This document shows, in pieces, positions 17,887-26,374 of a stretch of DNA of 64,000 nucleotides. The DNA comes from Rhizobacter sp. SG703. GTDB lineage: Bacteria; Pseudomonadota; Gammaproteobacteria; Burkholderiales; Burkholderiaceae_C. The position numbers and the translations under genes are program-made. The stretch's first letter is position 1. Each line of letters begins with the position of its first letter. The notes beneath the pieces were generated by a model, which saw nothing but the letters and a program-made list of their open reading frames with translations, had not been told where the DNA came from and made no database searches. Where the stretch lies: positions 234,503-298,502 of the forward strand of contig NZ_JAAZQK010000010.1 of assembly GCF_012275445.1 (NCBI RefSeq), read 5' to 3'.

Positions 17887-18456
17887 GTGATCAATCGTGC
17901 ATCCATCCATAGCGCCTTCGTTCGCAAGACCCAAAAGGCTGAGCAAACACTCCACACTGCCCGCCAGAAGATCAAGCATGGGATGCATAAGGCCCAGACA
18001 CTGGTTCAGAAGGTCGTCAGCGGAACGTCTCAGGATCCTCTCGACAATGAAGCGTTCCGACGCCAATTGATCGACGCAAACCGTGCCGCCCAACCTCGTT
18101 CAGCACCGGTCATCAGGTTCGGCAAAAACCAGATTCAGCGAACCGTTACCGGACATCAGATGGCTCGCCGAATAGAGCGGGAAAAGGTTCAAGCAGCTCG
18201 CGTTTCCAATACCAACACCTCTGCAAGCCAGGCAAATCCCTTTGACGCAGCATCAGATGCTGCATGCCTGATTGCTCAGGATAGCGAGTTTTCCGAGCGT
18301 GTAAGTGCGATGAGAAAGATTCATCAGGACCTTCAGGCAGGCAGGCACTTCGATGCCATTGATGCAGGCACCATGGATCTCATTGAGGGCCACCTGAGCG
18401 ACGGATCCGTTGCCAGCTACGCCATGAGCCTCAGCGCATTGGCAAGCGCCACGTAG
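17887..18456 (+). CDS. Orphan hypothetical protein, low-GC
   Basis: I choose the GTG at 17887 because GGAG lies 8 nt before it; the frame stays open to an ATG at 17686 overlapping gtrA, but that part has no ribosome site. The 189-residue product begins MINRASIHSAFVRKTQKAEQ and is rich in Lys, Gln, Ser and Ala, with predicted amphipathic helices and no membrane segment. Base composition is visibly lower in GC than every neighbour (roughly 53% by eye), and codons ending in A or T are frequent. This suggests recent acquisition. I recognise no domain. Confidence 0.6.
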   Translation: MINRASIHSAFVRKTQKAEQTLHTARQKIKHGMHKAQTLVQKVVSGTSQDPLDNEAFRRQLIDANRAAQPRSAPVIRFGKNQIQRTVTGHQMARRIEREKVQAARVSNTNTSASQANPFDAASDAACLIAQDSEFSERVSAMRKIHQDLQAGRHFDAIDAGTMDLIEGHLSDGSVASYAMSLSALASAT

Positions 18457-18475
18457 CGGTTCCAGCAGGCCAAGC

Positions 18476-19309
18476 TTAGAGGCCCCGCCGCCACACCCGC
18501 CCCAGCTTGACGTTCGCCGCCGCCAGATCGTCGGCGAACGCCCAGCTTTCCAGGTAGGCCAGCTCGCGCTGTCGCGCCCCGGCGATCGCATCGCCGGCCG
18601 ACTGCGCATCGATCTCGCCAGGGTGGCAGAACACCAGCCCGCCTGCATCGGGCAGCGCGCGCAGCCAGCGTTGCATCCACCCGCGGTAGTCGGTGTCGAT
18701 GAAGTCGTAGACGCCCAGCAGCGCCGCGTTGTGCAGCCAGCCGCGGCGCAGCAACTCGCGGTGCAGCCGGCGCCCGCCGGTGCCGGCGATCAACTGCCGC
18801 TTGATGCCGAAGCCCGGCCCCGGCAGCACGCCGGTGTCGCGCACCGCCGGTGCCGGCAGCAGTTGCTCGATGCCGCGCAACACCACCTCGCGCACCTGTG
18901 GCAGGTGGTGCACATGCTGGTGGCCGTCGATGGTCTGCGGCACGCGGCCGGTCGCCTCGGTGAAGGCCGCCACCTGCGCCTGCCATTCGGCCCGCAGCGC
19001 ATCGACCGGCAGCCGCCGCAGGTGGGCCTGCGCGATCAGTGCCGGCAGCGCCGGCAGCACCGGCCACGCGCGCGCCAGCTCGGCGCTCAGCGGCAGCCCT
19101 TCGGTCAGGTTGAAGTGCAGGCCGATCTCGACGCTGTCGGGCAGGTCGGCCAGCAGCGGTGCGCTGGCCCGCCACGCATCGCCGCTGGTGATGCACGACA
19201 CCACCGTCAGACGCTGCGCGCGCGCCAGCCGCGCGATGCCGCGCGAGACCGACGGCCACAGCCCGAAGTCGTCGGCACACAGGCCGAGCGTACGCACGGC
19301 GCCGGTCAT
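18476..19309 (-). CDS. ChbG/HpnK (YdjC) family carbohydrate deacetylase
   Basis: 277 residues. Metal-site signatures of the YdjC family are present: CADDFGL at the N-terminus, DGHQHVHHLPQV in the middle and FCHPGEID near the C-terminus. The family removes acetyl groups from N-acetylated sugars or lipid-linked glycans. Its ATG overlaps the stop of the GT2 gene upstream by ATGA, so a lipid-linked sugar transfer step and a deacetylation step are probably coupled. The substrate is not known. Confidence 0.88.
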   Translation of the reverse strand: MTGAVRTLGLCADDFGLWPSVSRGIARLARAQRLTVVSCITSGDAWRASAPLLADLPDSVEIGLHFNLTEGLPLSAELARAWPVLPALPALIAQAHLRRLPVDALRAEWQAQVAAFTEATGRVPQTIDGHQHVHHLPQVREVVLRGIEQLLPAPAVRDTGVLPGPGFGIKRQLIAGTGGRRLHRELLRRGWLHNAALLGVYDFIDTDYRGWMQRWLRALPDAGGLVFCHPGEIDAQSAGDAIAGARQRELAYLESWAFADDLAAANVKLGRVWRRGL

Positions 19310-20283
19310 CGGGCGTCGGGCTCCGCCAGCCCCTGCCCGGCTTCGCTCGCCACCAGGTAGATCGGACGGCGCTTGACCTCGTCGAAGATGCGGCCGACGT
19401 ACTCGCCGAGGATGCCGATCGACAGCAGCTGCACGCCGCTGAAGAACATCAGGCTGCACACCAGCGTCGCCCAGCCCGGCACGTCGTGGCCGTAGATGAA
19501 GTGCTGCGCGATCACCAGCAGCCCGAAGCCCATGCCGCCGAACGCGATCAGCGCGCCGAGCGCGCTCCACAGCCGCAGCGGCACGTTCGAGAACGCGGTG
19601 ACACCGGTCAGCGCGAGCCGCACCAGGCTGCGCATCGAGAAGCTGCTGGTGCCGGCATGCCGCTCGGCCGGCGTGTAGTCGATGATCTCGGTGCGAAAAC
19701 CGACCCAGGCGTACAGCCCCTTCATGAAGCGGTTGCGCTCGGGCAATGACTTCAGCGCGTCGACCACGCGGCGGTCCATCAGCCGGAAATCGCCGGCATC
19801 CACCGGGATGTGCACCGAATGCTTGGTGTTGACGAGCCGGTAGAAGGCCCAGGTGCCCAGGCGCTTGGCCCAGGTCTCGTCGGCCCGCGACGCGCGCGCC
19901 GCGCAGACCATGTCGGCGCCGCCCACCCAGGCCTGCACCATGCGGTCGATCAGGTCGACCGGGTGCTGCAGGTCGGAATCCATCAGCACCACGACCTCGC
20001 CGTGCGCGAGGTCGATGCCCGCGGTCAGCGCTTGTTCCTTGCCGAAGTTGCGCGACAGCCGCACGTAGCGCACGCCGGGCGTCGTCAGGAAGGGGGCGAC
20101 TGCCAGAGCGGTGCCGTCGGTGCTGCCGTCGTCGACGACGATGACCTCCCAGCGGTCGGTCAGCTCGGCCAGGTGCGCGCTCAATTGCGGCAGCAGCACC
20201 GGCAGGTTGGCGGCCTCGTTGTAGGCCGGCATCACGCAGCTGATGGCGGGGCGGGGCGGTCGCGTGGTAACTGTAGAGCGCAT
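19306..20283 (-). CDS. Polyprenyl-phosphate glycosyltransferase, GT2 (GtrB/DPM1-like)
   Basis: About 325 residues. The GT-A domain has CVMPAYNEAANLP, VVDDGSTDGT and the metal motif DSDLQHP; two C-terminal helices (about 225-250 and 260-285) are followed by LGEYVGRIFDEVKRRP, typical of GtrB/DPM1-like enzymes that load sugars onto polyprenyl phosphate. The ATG at 20283 is taken; a GTG at 20298 is possible and neither has a clear ribosome site. The gene is coupled to the ChbG/HpnK deacetylase downstream. Confidence 0.9.
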   Translation of the reverse strand: MRSTVTTRPPRPAISCVMPAYNEAANLPVLLPQLSAHLAELTDRWEVIVVDDGSTDGTALAVAPFLTTPGVRYVRLSRNFGKEQALTAGIDLAHGEVVVLMDSDLQHPVDLIDRMVQAWVGGADMVCAARASRADETWAKRLGTWAFYRLVNTKHSVHIPVDAGDFRLMDRRVVDALKSLPERNRFMKGLYAWVGFRTEIIDYTPAERHAGTSSFSMRSLVRLALTGVTAFSNVPLRLWSALGALIAFGGMGFGLLVIAQHFIYGHDVPGWATLVCSLMFFSGVQLLSIGILGEYVGRIFDEVKRRPIYLVASEAGQGLAEPDAR

Positions 20284-20330
20284 GGACAGGCTGTTCACCG
20301 GAAACAGCCCGCGACTTTACGCCGGGAAGC

Positions 20331-20717
20331 TCAGCGCCGGCGTGGGCCCGCAACGGCAGACGCGAGTTCGGGGTAGTGCGCGAGCAAGGCCTGCAGCTGC
20401 GAACGCGCCTCGTCGGCCGTCGGCGGCAGCGGCACCTGGCCCTGCTTGATGCGCTCGATCCGGCGGCCCATCTCCTGCAGCTGCGCGAGCGCATGGCGAG
20501 CCTCGTCGTCGAGGGCTTCGGACGGCAGTTGCCCGGCCAGCCCGAGCACCAGGTCGCTGAGCACGCCGATCTGCTTGCCGTACGACGCCACCTCGCGCAG
20601 CACGCGCAGCTCGGTCTCGTCGTTGCCGGCCCGGGCGAGCAGCGACGGGTGGATGTCCTGCACCACCGAGCCGCTGAACGGCCAGTTGAACTGCGGGTTG
20701 AAGTTGAGCCACCACAT
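20331..20717 (-). CDS. Hypothetical protein (128 aa)
   Basis: The ATG at 20717 is preferred over an upstream one because GGAGG lies 8 nt before it. The product begins with an aromatic stretch MWWLNFNPQFNWPFSGSVVQ and continues as a charged, helical region with two long helices. There is no signal peptide or membrane helix. It lies upstream of the GT2/deacetylase pair on the same strand with a 47 bp gap and may share its transcript. I do not recognise the family. Confidence 0.7.
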   Translation of the reverse strand: MWWLNFNPQFNWPFSGSVVQDIHPSLLARAGNDETELRVLREVASYGKQIGVLSDLVLGLAGQLPSEALDDEARHALAQLQEMGRRIERIKQGQVPLPPTADEARSQLQALLAHYPELASAVAGPRRR

Positions 20718-20842
20718 GGTCGTCGCCTCCCTGGCCGCCTGCGGCAGCCTTGCGCGGCCAGTGTTGGGCCTGCGGCGGTCGAAGGCAATCCGCTGCCTTG
20801 GGGATGGCACCAGGGCCTGTCAACACGACGGACAATCGGCCG

Positions 20843-22627
20843 ATGCAGTTCACTTCCTGGCGCCGCAACTGGCGTGCCGACCTCAGCGACCAGCTCCGCC
20901 ACTACCGCCGCGACGCCCTGCGCGACGACCTGGTCGCCGCCTTCGTCATCAGCGTGCTGCTGATCCCCCAGAGCCTCGCCTATGCGCTGCTCGCCGGGCT
21001 GCCGGCGCAGGTCGGGCTGTATGCCAGCCTGCTGCCGCTGGTCGCGTACGCGGCGCTCGGCTCCAGCCCGGTGCTGGGCGTCGGCCCGGCCGCGGTGCTG
21101 GCGCTGATGATCGCGCAGGCCATCGGCCAGGCGCCGCCAGGCGTCGGGGCGCCGGCCGTCGCGCTGGTGCTGGCGGCCGAGGTCGGCCTGTTGCTGCTGC
21201 TGGCGGCCTGGCTGCGGCTCGACGCGCTGGCCGCGCTGCTCAGCGTGCCGGTGCTGCACGGTTTCGAGACCGGCGCGACGCTGTCGATCGCGCTCAGCCA
21301 GCTGCCGGTGCTGCTCGGCTCGTCGGCCCGCGGCGCCGATGCGGTGCAGGTGCTGCACAGCTGGTGGCAGGCGGTGCGGCCATGGGCGCCGCTGACGGCG
21401 GCCTACGGCGTCGGTGCCGTCGCGCTGCTGTGGTTCACCCGACGCCATGCGCAGCCGTGGCTCACCGCGCGGTTCGGCCGGGCGCGCGCGGTGCTGGTCG
21501 GCCGGCTGGTGCCGCTGGCGGTGCTGATCGGCGCGATGGCGATCGCGATGCTGACGGGGGCCGACCGGCACGGCGTGACGCTGGTCGGCGCGCTGCCGAC
21601 GCTGTCGCCGACGCTCGCGCTGCCGCTGCTCGACGCGGCGCTGTGGTGGGGGATGCTGCCGCAGGCGCTGCTGATTGCGCTGGTCGCCTATGTCAGCAGC
21701 CTGGTGGTCGCCGAATCGCTGGCGCGCCGGCTCGGCCAGCGCGTCGCGCCGCGGCGCGAGCTGGCGGGACTCGGCGCGGCCAACCTGGCGGCGGCGCTGA
21801 CCGGCGGCATGCCGGTCAGCGCGAGCTTCTCGCGCAGCATCGTCAGCCTGGAGGCCGGCAGCCGCACGCGCATGGCGGGGGTGTTCACCGCCATCCTGAT
21901 GATGCTGGCGATGCTGCTGCTGGCCCAGCCGCTCGCCTGGCTGCCGACGCCGGTGCTGGCCGCGACGATCCTGGTGGCGGTGCTGTCGGGCCTGGCGCTC
22001 GGGCCGTTCCGCGAGGCCTGGCACTACGCGCGCAGCGAATGGGCGGTGATGGTGACGGTGGCGCTGCTGATGCTGCTGTTCGGGGCCGGGTGGTCGCTCG
22101 GCGTCGGGGTCGCGGCGTCGATCGCACTGCTGTTGCAGCGCACCGCGCGGCCGCACGTGGCGCTGATCGGTCGCGTGCCTGGCACCGAGCACTACCGCAA
22201 CATCGACCGCTACCAGGTCGAACTGACGCCGGGCGTGCTCGCGCTGCGCATCGACGAGAGCCTGCTGTTCACCAACGCCCGCCAGCTGGAGGACGTGGTC
22301 GCGCAGCACCTGGCGACGCACCCGGACACACGGCGCGTGCTGCTGCAGATGGCGCCGGTGAACCGCATCGACCTGAGCGGCCTGGAGGCGCTGCGCGCGC
22401 TGCAGGACATGCTGGCCGCGCGCGGCATGCGGTTGGACCTGTCGGAGGTGAAGGGGCCGGTGATGGACGGGCTGCGCGCCGGAGGATGGCCGCAGTGGTT
22501 CAAGGGGCAGGTGTTCCTCAGCGTGCACCAGGGGGTGACATGGAGCCCCTCGTCCGGTGGGTACACCGGGCGGTCCCCCGAGGGGACGCGGGCCGGCTTG
22601 GGGCGGCCCGGCGCTCGGCCCGCTTGA
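20843..22627 (+). CDS. SulP family anion transporter with STAS domain and repeat-derived tail
   Basis: 594 residues. The SLC26/SulP membrane domain (about 30-420) includes SVLLIPQSLAYALLAGLPAQ, GLYASLLPLVAYA and GGMPVSASFSRS. A STAS domain follows from about 449 to 560. Family members carry sulfate, bicarbonate or dicarboxylates. Residues 567-594 (ending [12 protein letters not shown]) are the translation of a dispersed repeat (22543-22623), so the normal stop has been lost. A TGA at 22536 is one base out of frame, just after a run of five G. The ATG at 20843 is chosen because the SulP N-terminus begins there. Confidence 0.9.
   Translation: MQFTSWRRNWRADLSDQLRHYRRDALRDDLVAAFVISVLLIPQSLAYALLAGLPAQVGLYASLLPLVAYAALGSSPVLGVGPAAVLALMIAQAIGQAPPGVGAPAVALVLAAEVGLLLLLAAWLRLDALAALLSVPVLHGFETGATLSIALSQLPVLLGSSARGADAVQVLHSWWQAVRPWAPLTAAYGVGAVALLWFTRRHAQPWLTARFGRARAVLVGRLVPLAVLIGAMAIAMLTGADRHGVTLVGALPTLSPTLALPLLDAALWWGMLPQALLIALVAYVSSLVVAESLARRLGQRVAPRRELAGLGAANLAAALTGGMPVSASFSRSIVSLEAGSRTRMAGVFTAILMMLAMLLLAQPLAWLPTPVLAATILVAVLSGLALGPFREAWHYARSEWAVMVTVALLMLLFGAGWSLGVGVAASIALLLQRTARPHVALIGRVPGTEHYRNIDRYQVELTPGVLALRIDESLLFTNARQLEDVVAQHLATHPDTRRVLLQMAPVNRIDLSGLEALRALQDMLAARGMRLDLSEVKGPVMDGLRAGGWPQWFKGQVFLSVHQGVTWSPSSGGYTGRSPEGTRAGLGRPGARPA
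22543..22623 (+). repeat. Dispersed structured repeat, copy 1 (short form)
   Basis: Starts GAGCCCCTCG and ends GGCGCTCGGCCCGC. It carries the outer pair CCCCTCG/CGAGGGG around an inner hairpin CCGGTG-GGTA-CACCGG, then a second hairpin GGGCCG/CGGCCC with an 8-nt loop. It is read in frame as the last residues of the SulP protein. Confidence 0.9.
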
Positions 22628-22642
22628 CGCCGCACATGGAAC

Positions 22643-23224
22643 CTACAGCACCACCACGCGCTGCTCGCGCCGCAGCAGCGAGAGCTGCACCAGGTCCTGC
22701 GCCTGCCCGCCCCACCAGCCGGCCTCGCGCAGCAGGCCTTCGCGCACGAAGCCGAGGCGCTCCACCAGCTTCAGCGACGCGAGGTTGTCGGGGTGCACCT
22801 GCGCCTCGACGCGGTTCAGCTGCATCTGCACGAAGCCGAAGCCCAGCACCGCGAGCAGCGCCTCGCGCATGAAGCCCTGCCCCCAGGCGTCGCGCGCGAG
22901 TTCGTAGCCGACCATGCAGGCGCGCCACTGGCGGTTCCAGCGGAACATGCCGCAGGTGCCGATCAGCCGGCGGTCGGCGCGCCGCTCGATCCCCCAGCGG
23001 ATGCCCGGATTGGCCAGCGTGCGGGCCGTCGCCCAGCCCTCGATCACCTTCTGCGCGGCCTGCTCGTCCGGCAGCGGCTCGGTGCCGAACCAGCGCATCG
23101 CATCGGCATCGGCATGGATCGCGAACAGCACCGGCGCGTCGGCGAGCGAGGTCTCGCGCAGCAGCAGGCGCTGCGTCTCGAGGACGGGGAACTGGCTCGA
23201 CGAACGGCTCGGCGGCTCGGACAT
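22643..23224 (-). CDS. GNAT family N-acetyltransferase (RimJ/RimL-like)
   Basis: 193 residues. The sequence has the RimJ/RimL pattern: LETQRLLLRETSLADAPVLF at the start, GYELARDAWGQGFMREAL for acetyl-CoA binding, and VHPDNLASLKLVERLGFVRE near the end. Members acetylate N-termini of ribosomal proteins or small molecules. The ATG at 23224 has AGG about 7 nt before it. It converges on the SulP gene with 15 bp between. Substrate unknown. Confidence 0.9.
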   Translation of the reverse strand: MSEPPSRSSSQFPVLETQRLLLRETSLADAPVLFAIHADADAMRWFGTEPLPDEQAAQKVIEGWATARTLANPGIRWGIERRADRRLIGTCGMFRWNRQWRACMVGYELARDAWGQGFMREALLAVLGFGFVQMQLNRVEAQVHPDNLASLKLVERLGFVREGLLREAGWWGGQAQDLVQLSLLRREQRVVVL

Positions 23225-23264
23225 GACGGACCTGGCAGCCCCCGGTGGGGGCGGTCCGTCGAGT

Positions 23265-25658
23265 CTACGTCTGCGGCCCCAGCATCTGACAGCTGACGCG
23301 GCTTTCCATCCGCCAGTCGCGGCCCAGCGTGCGCACCGTGCCGGTGACCTGCACGCTGGTGCGCAAGCGGATGTCGGCACTCGACGCGCCGACCTGCAGT
23401 TCGAACGCGCCCGGCTCGACGATGCGCGCGCCGCTCGCGCCGGTGAAGTTCAGCATGTCGACCGGCAGGTGGAAACTCACGCGCGCCGATTCGCCCGGCG
23501 CCAGCGCCACCTGCGCGAAGCCCTTGAGCTCCTTCACCGGCCGCACCGCCGACGCCAGCACGTCGCGCACGTACAGCTGCGGCACCTCGACGCCGGCGCG
23601 CGTGCCGGTGTTGGTGATGCGGCACGACAGCTCGACCTCGCCGTGCTCGATGTCGACCGTCGGCTGCGCCAGCTGCAGCTCGTCGTACGCGAACGCGGTG
23701 TACGACAGCCCATGGCCGAACGGGTAGCGGCTGCCGAAATGCAGCGCGATCGGCGTGCCGGCGCTCTTCAGCTTGTGGTTGTAGAAGTACGGCATCGCCC
23801 CGGCGCTCTTCGGCACCGACAGCGTCAGCCGGCCGGACGGCTCGACCGCGCCGGCCAGCACCTCGGCGATCGCGGTGCCGCCTTCCTGGCCGCCGGCGAA
23901 GGCCATCACCAGCGCGGCGAGCTCCTGCTCGCGCCCGCCGAGCGTGTAGGGCCGTCCACCGGTCAGCACGACGACGGTCGGCGTGCCGCTGTCGAGCACC
24001 GCATCGAGCAATGCCTGCTGCACGCCGGGCAGCGCGAGCGAATCGGCGTCCGAGCCCTCGCCGACGGTGCCGGTCTGGAACAGACCCGCGAGATCGCCGA
24101 CGAAGACGATCGCGACATCGGCAGCCTTCGCGCGGGCCGCCGCCTCGGCGATGCCGTCGCGGCGCTGCGAGACGCGCGAGACCCGCTCGCCGTTCACCGC
24201 CTCGGCAACGTCGCCGGGGAACACCGGCGCGCCGGCGCTGCGCTCCTCGAGGATCGGGCAGCCCTGGGCGTAGCGCACGTTCGCGGCACCGAACGCCGCC
24301 TTCAATGCCGCGAGCGGCGTGACGACCTGCGAAGCGCCTTCGGCCTGGTCGTTCAGGATCAGGTGCACCGGAAAGCTGTAGCCGCCGAGCAGCGCCAGCG
24401 GGTCGTCGGCGGTCGGGCCGATCACCGCGATGCGCCGGCCGGCGCGCGCGTCCAGCGGCAGCACGCCGTCGTTGTGCAGCACGACGATCGACTGCCGCGC
24501 CACCTCGCGCGCCAGCGCGACGGTGTCGGGCTGCTGCAGCGCAATGCCGGCCTCGTCGGCATACGGCCGCTCGAACAGCCCGAGCCGGAACTTCTCGGTC
24601 AGCACGCGGGCGACGACCTCGTCGATCTTCTGCGCGGTGATCAGCCCGCGCTCCAGCGCCTGGCGCAGTTGCGGTGCGCAGTCGTCGCCCGGCAGCTCGA
24701 TGTCGAGCCCGGCGTTGAAGGCCTGCGCCGCGGCCTCGGCCCGGTCGGCCGCGACGCCGTGGTGCTGGTACAGCAGGCTGATGCCGACGTAGTCGGCGAC
24801 GACCAGCCCGTCGAAGCCCCATTGGCCGCGCAGCACCTCGGTCAACAGGTGGTGCGACGCATGCGCCGGCTCGCCGTCGATGTCGTGGTAGGCCGGCATC
24901 ACCGAGCCGGCGTTCGCCTGCTTCACCGCCATCTCGAACGGCAGCAGGAACACGTCGTTCAGCTCGCGCCAGCCGAGGCTCACCGGCGCATGGTTGCGCG
25001 CGCCTTCGCTGGCCGAATGGCCGGCGTAGTGCTTCAGCGTGGCCAGCAGGTCGCGGCGCGGCCCCTGCAGCCCGCGCACATAGCGCGTGGCCAGCACGCC
25101 GACGAGGTACGGGTCTTCGCCGAAGGTCTCTTCGGTGCGGCCCCAGCGCACGTCGCGCGAGACGTCGAGCACCGGCGCGAGGCCGTGGTGGCAGCCGACG
25201 CTGCGCGCCTCGCGGCCGATGGCCTGCGCGGCGTGCTCGATCAGCTCGGGGTTCCAGGTCGCGCCGTACGACAGGGCCGACGGGAACAGCGTGGCGCCGC
25301 GGCCCATCAGCCCGACCAGGCATTCCTCGTGCGACATCGCCGGGATGCCGAGCCGGGTCTCCTCGACGAGGAACTTCTGCAGCCGGTTCAGCGCGCGCAC
25401 GCCGGCAACCGGATCGACGCTGTGGCTGCCGAGCGGGCGCGAGATCTGGCCGAGGCCATGGCGCAGGCCGTGCTGCACCGCCTCGGCGTCGCTGCCGCCG
25501 GTGAAGCTGTCCATGCGCGGCCGGTGCCTGCCGTCTTCCGACAGCAGCAGCCAGAAGGCATGCAGCTGCGCGATCTTCTCGTCGAGCGTCATGCGCGCGA
25601 GCAGGTCGGCCACGCGCTCGGGAACCGCACGGGCGGCGTCTTGGTAGGGCAGGGTCAT
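23265..25658 (-). CDS. Glycoside hydrolase family 3 (beta-glucosidase/beta-xylosidase)
   Basis: 797 residues without signal peptide, so cytoplasmic. The N-terminal barrel has LLARMTLDEKIAQL, MSHEECLVGLMGRGATLFP, WGRTEETFGEDPYL, LKHYAGHS and the nucleophile region GLVVADYVGI (Asp289). A second alpha/beta domain and a C-terminal fibronectin-III-like domain (about 690-790) follow. The active-site wording resembles bacterial beta-xylosidase/beta-glucosidase GH3 enzymes. It stands alone, without a transporter, and lacks the LacI operator seen in the sugar locus at 33-42 kb. It may release glucose or xylose from imported oligosaccharides. Confidence 0.92.
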   Translation of the reverse strand: MTLPYQDAARAVPERVADLLARMTLDEKIAQLHAFWLLLSEDGRHRPRMDSFTGGSDAEAVQHGLRHGLGQISRPLGSHSVDPVAGVRALNRLQKFLVEETRLGIPAMSHEECLVGLMGRGATLFPSALSYGATWNPELIEHAAQAIGREARSVGCHHGLAPVLDVSRDVRWGRTEETFGEDPYLVGVLATRYVRGLQGPRRDLLATLKHYAGHSASEGARNHAPVSLGWRELNDVFLLPFEMAVKQANAGSVMPAYHDIDGEPAHASHHLLTEVLRGQWGFDGLVVADYVGISLLYQHHGVAADRAEAAAQAFNAGLDIELPGDDCAPQLRQALERGLITAQKIDEVVARVLTEKFRLGLFERPYADEAGIALQQPDTVALAREVARQSIVVLHNDGVLPLDARAGRRIAVIGPTADDPLALLGGYSFPVHLILNDQAEGASQVVTPLAALKAAFGAANVRYAQGCPILEERSAGAPVFPGDVAEAVNGERVSRVSQRRDGIAEAAARAKAADVAIVFVGDLAGLFQTGTVGEGSDADSLALPGVQQALLDAVLDSGTPTVVVLTGGRPYTLGGREQELAALVMAFAGGQEGGTAIAEVLAGAVEPSGRLTLSVPKSAGAMPYFYNHKLKSAGTPIALHFGSRYPFGHGLSYTAFAYDELQLAQPTVDIEHGEVELSCRITNTGTRAGVEVPQLYVRDVLASAVRPVKELKGFAQVALAPGESARVSFHLPVDMLNFTGASGARIVEPGAFELQVGASSADIRLRTSVQVTGTVRTLGRDWRMESRVSCQMLGPQT

Positions 25659-25739
25659 CGGCTTGTCTCGGTTATTTCGGTTGTGTTCGGCAGCATCGAC
25701 AGCGCTGCGCGACGTCGCCGGCCGATCAAGCGGAGCCCG

Positions 25740-25961
25740 TCACGTCAGCTGCACCAGCTTCATCCGCCCCGATGCACCGCTTCGGATCTGCACCTGCGAC
25801 TTGCGCAAACCGAAATGTTCGGCGATCAGCGCGATCAGTTCCTGATTGGCCTTGCCATCTATCGGCGGCGATTTGAGGTGCGCGAGCCAGCTGCCGTCTG
25901 CCTGGGCTTCGAGCTGGCGGATGCGGGCGTTCGGCTTGACCTTGACCTGCAGCGTCGTCAT
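25740..25961 (-). CDS. DUF167 (YggU-like) family protein
   Basis: 73 residues matching the DUF167/YggU pattern: LQVKVKPNAR, then AHLKSPPIDGKANQELIALI and SGASGRMKLV. These are small conserved proteins of unknown function. The start at 25961 overlaps the stop of the PDZ gene by ATGA, making it the last gene of a four-gene minus-strand run (27628 to 25740). Confidence 0.88.
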   Translation of the reverse strand: MTTLQVKVKPNARIRQLEAQADGSWLAHLKSPPIDGKANQELIALIAEHFGLRKSQVQIRSGASGRMKLVQLT

Positions 25962-26374
25962 CGCACCGGCACCGCGGGAGCGGTGTCGGGCACCACCGGC
26001 GCCGGCTTCGCGACCGCGACCAGCGTGACCTCGTAGGCCTTGCCGTCCGGCCGCTTCAGCGCCAGGCGCAACGACTGGCCGACCGTCTTGTGCATCACCG
26101 GTTCGAGCTCGCGGGCCTTGCGCCCGGCGATCGTCAGGCCGTCGGCGGCGATCACCTGGTCGCCGACCGCGATGCCCTTCTGCGCCGCCGGCGAGGCGGG
26201 CGCCACGCGCGCGATCGTCACGCTCTGCAGCTTCGGGTTCCACGGCATGCCGCCGTCGGTTTTCACCGAGATGCCGATGCCGTAGTAGCCGGCCGACGGC
26301 GCGTCGGCCGCGTGCGCGGCCGGCAGGCACAGCAGCGCGGCTGCGCCGGCGGCGATCAGCAGCTTGCGGTTCAT
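25958..26374 (-). CDS. Periplasmic PDZ-domain protein
   Basis: 138 residues with a Sec signal (KLLIAAGAAALLCLPAAHA, cleavage near 22). The mature part is little more than one PDZ domain (about 40-120): VTIARVAPASPAAQKGIAVG and ADGLTIAGRKARELEPVM. There is no protease domain, so it probably binds protein tails or acts as an adaptor. It is joined by ATGA overlaps to the lipoprotein gene before it and the DUF167 gene after it. Confidence 0.8.
   Translation of the reverse strand: MNRKLLIAAGAAALLCLPAAHAADAPSAGYYGIGISVKTDGGMPWNPKLQSVTIARVAPASPAAQKGIAVGDQVIAADGLTIAGRKARELEPVMHKTVGQSLRLALKRPDGKAYEVTLVAVAKPAPVVPDTAPAVPVR

Noticed and set aside
18476..22528. A 1350-codon minus-strand open frame
   Set aside because: Only its last 277 codons (ChbG/HpnK) look like a protein; the rest is Arg/Gln/His-rich shadow of other genes.
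23265..25739. Placing the GH3 gene in the LacI sugar regulon
   Set aside because: I found no TGAAATCGATTTCA-like site before it, and it lies 8 kb away with unrelated genes between.
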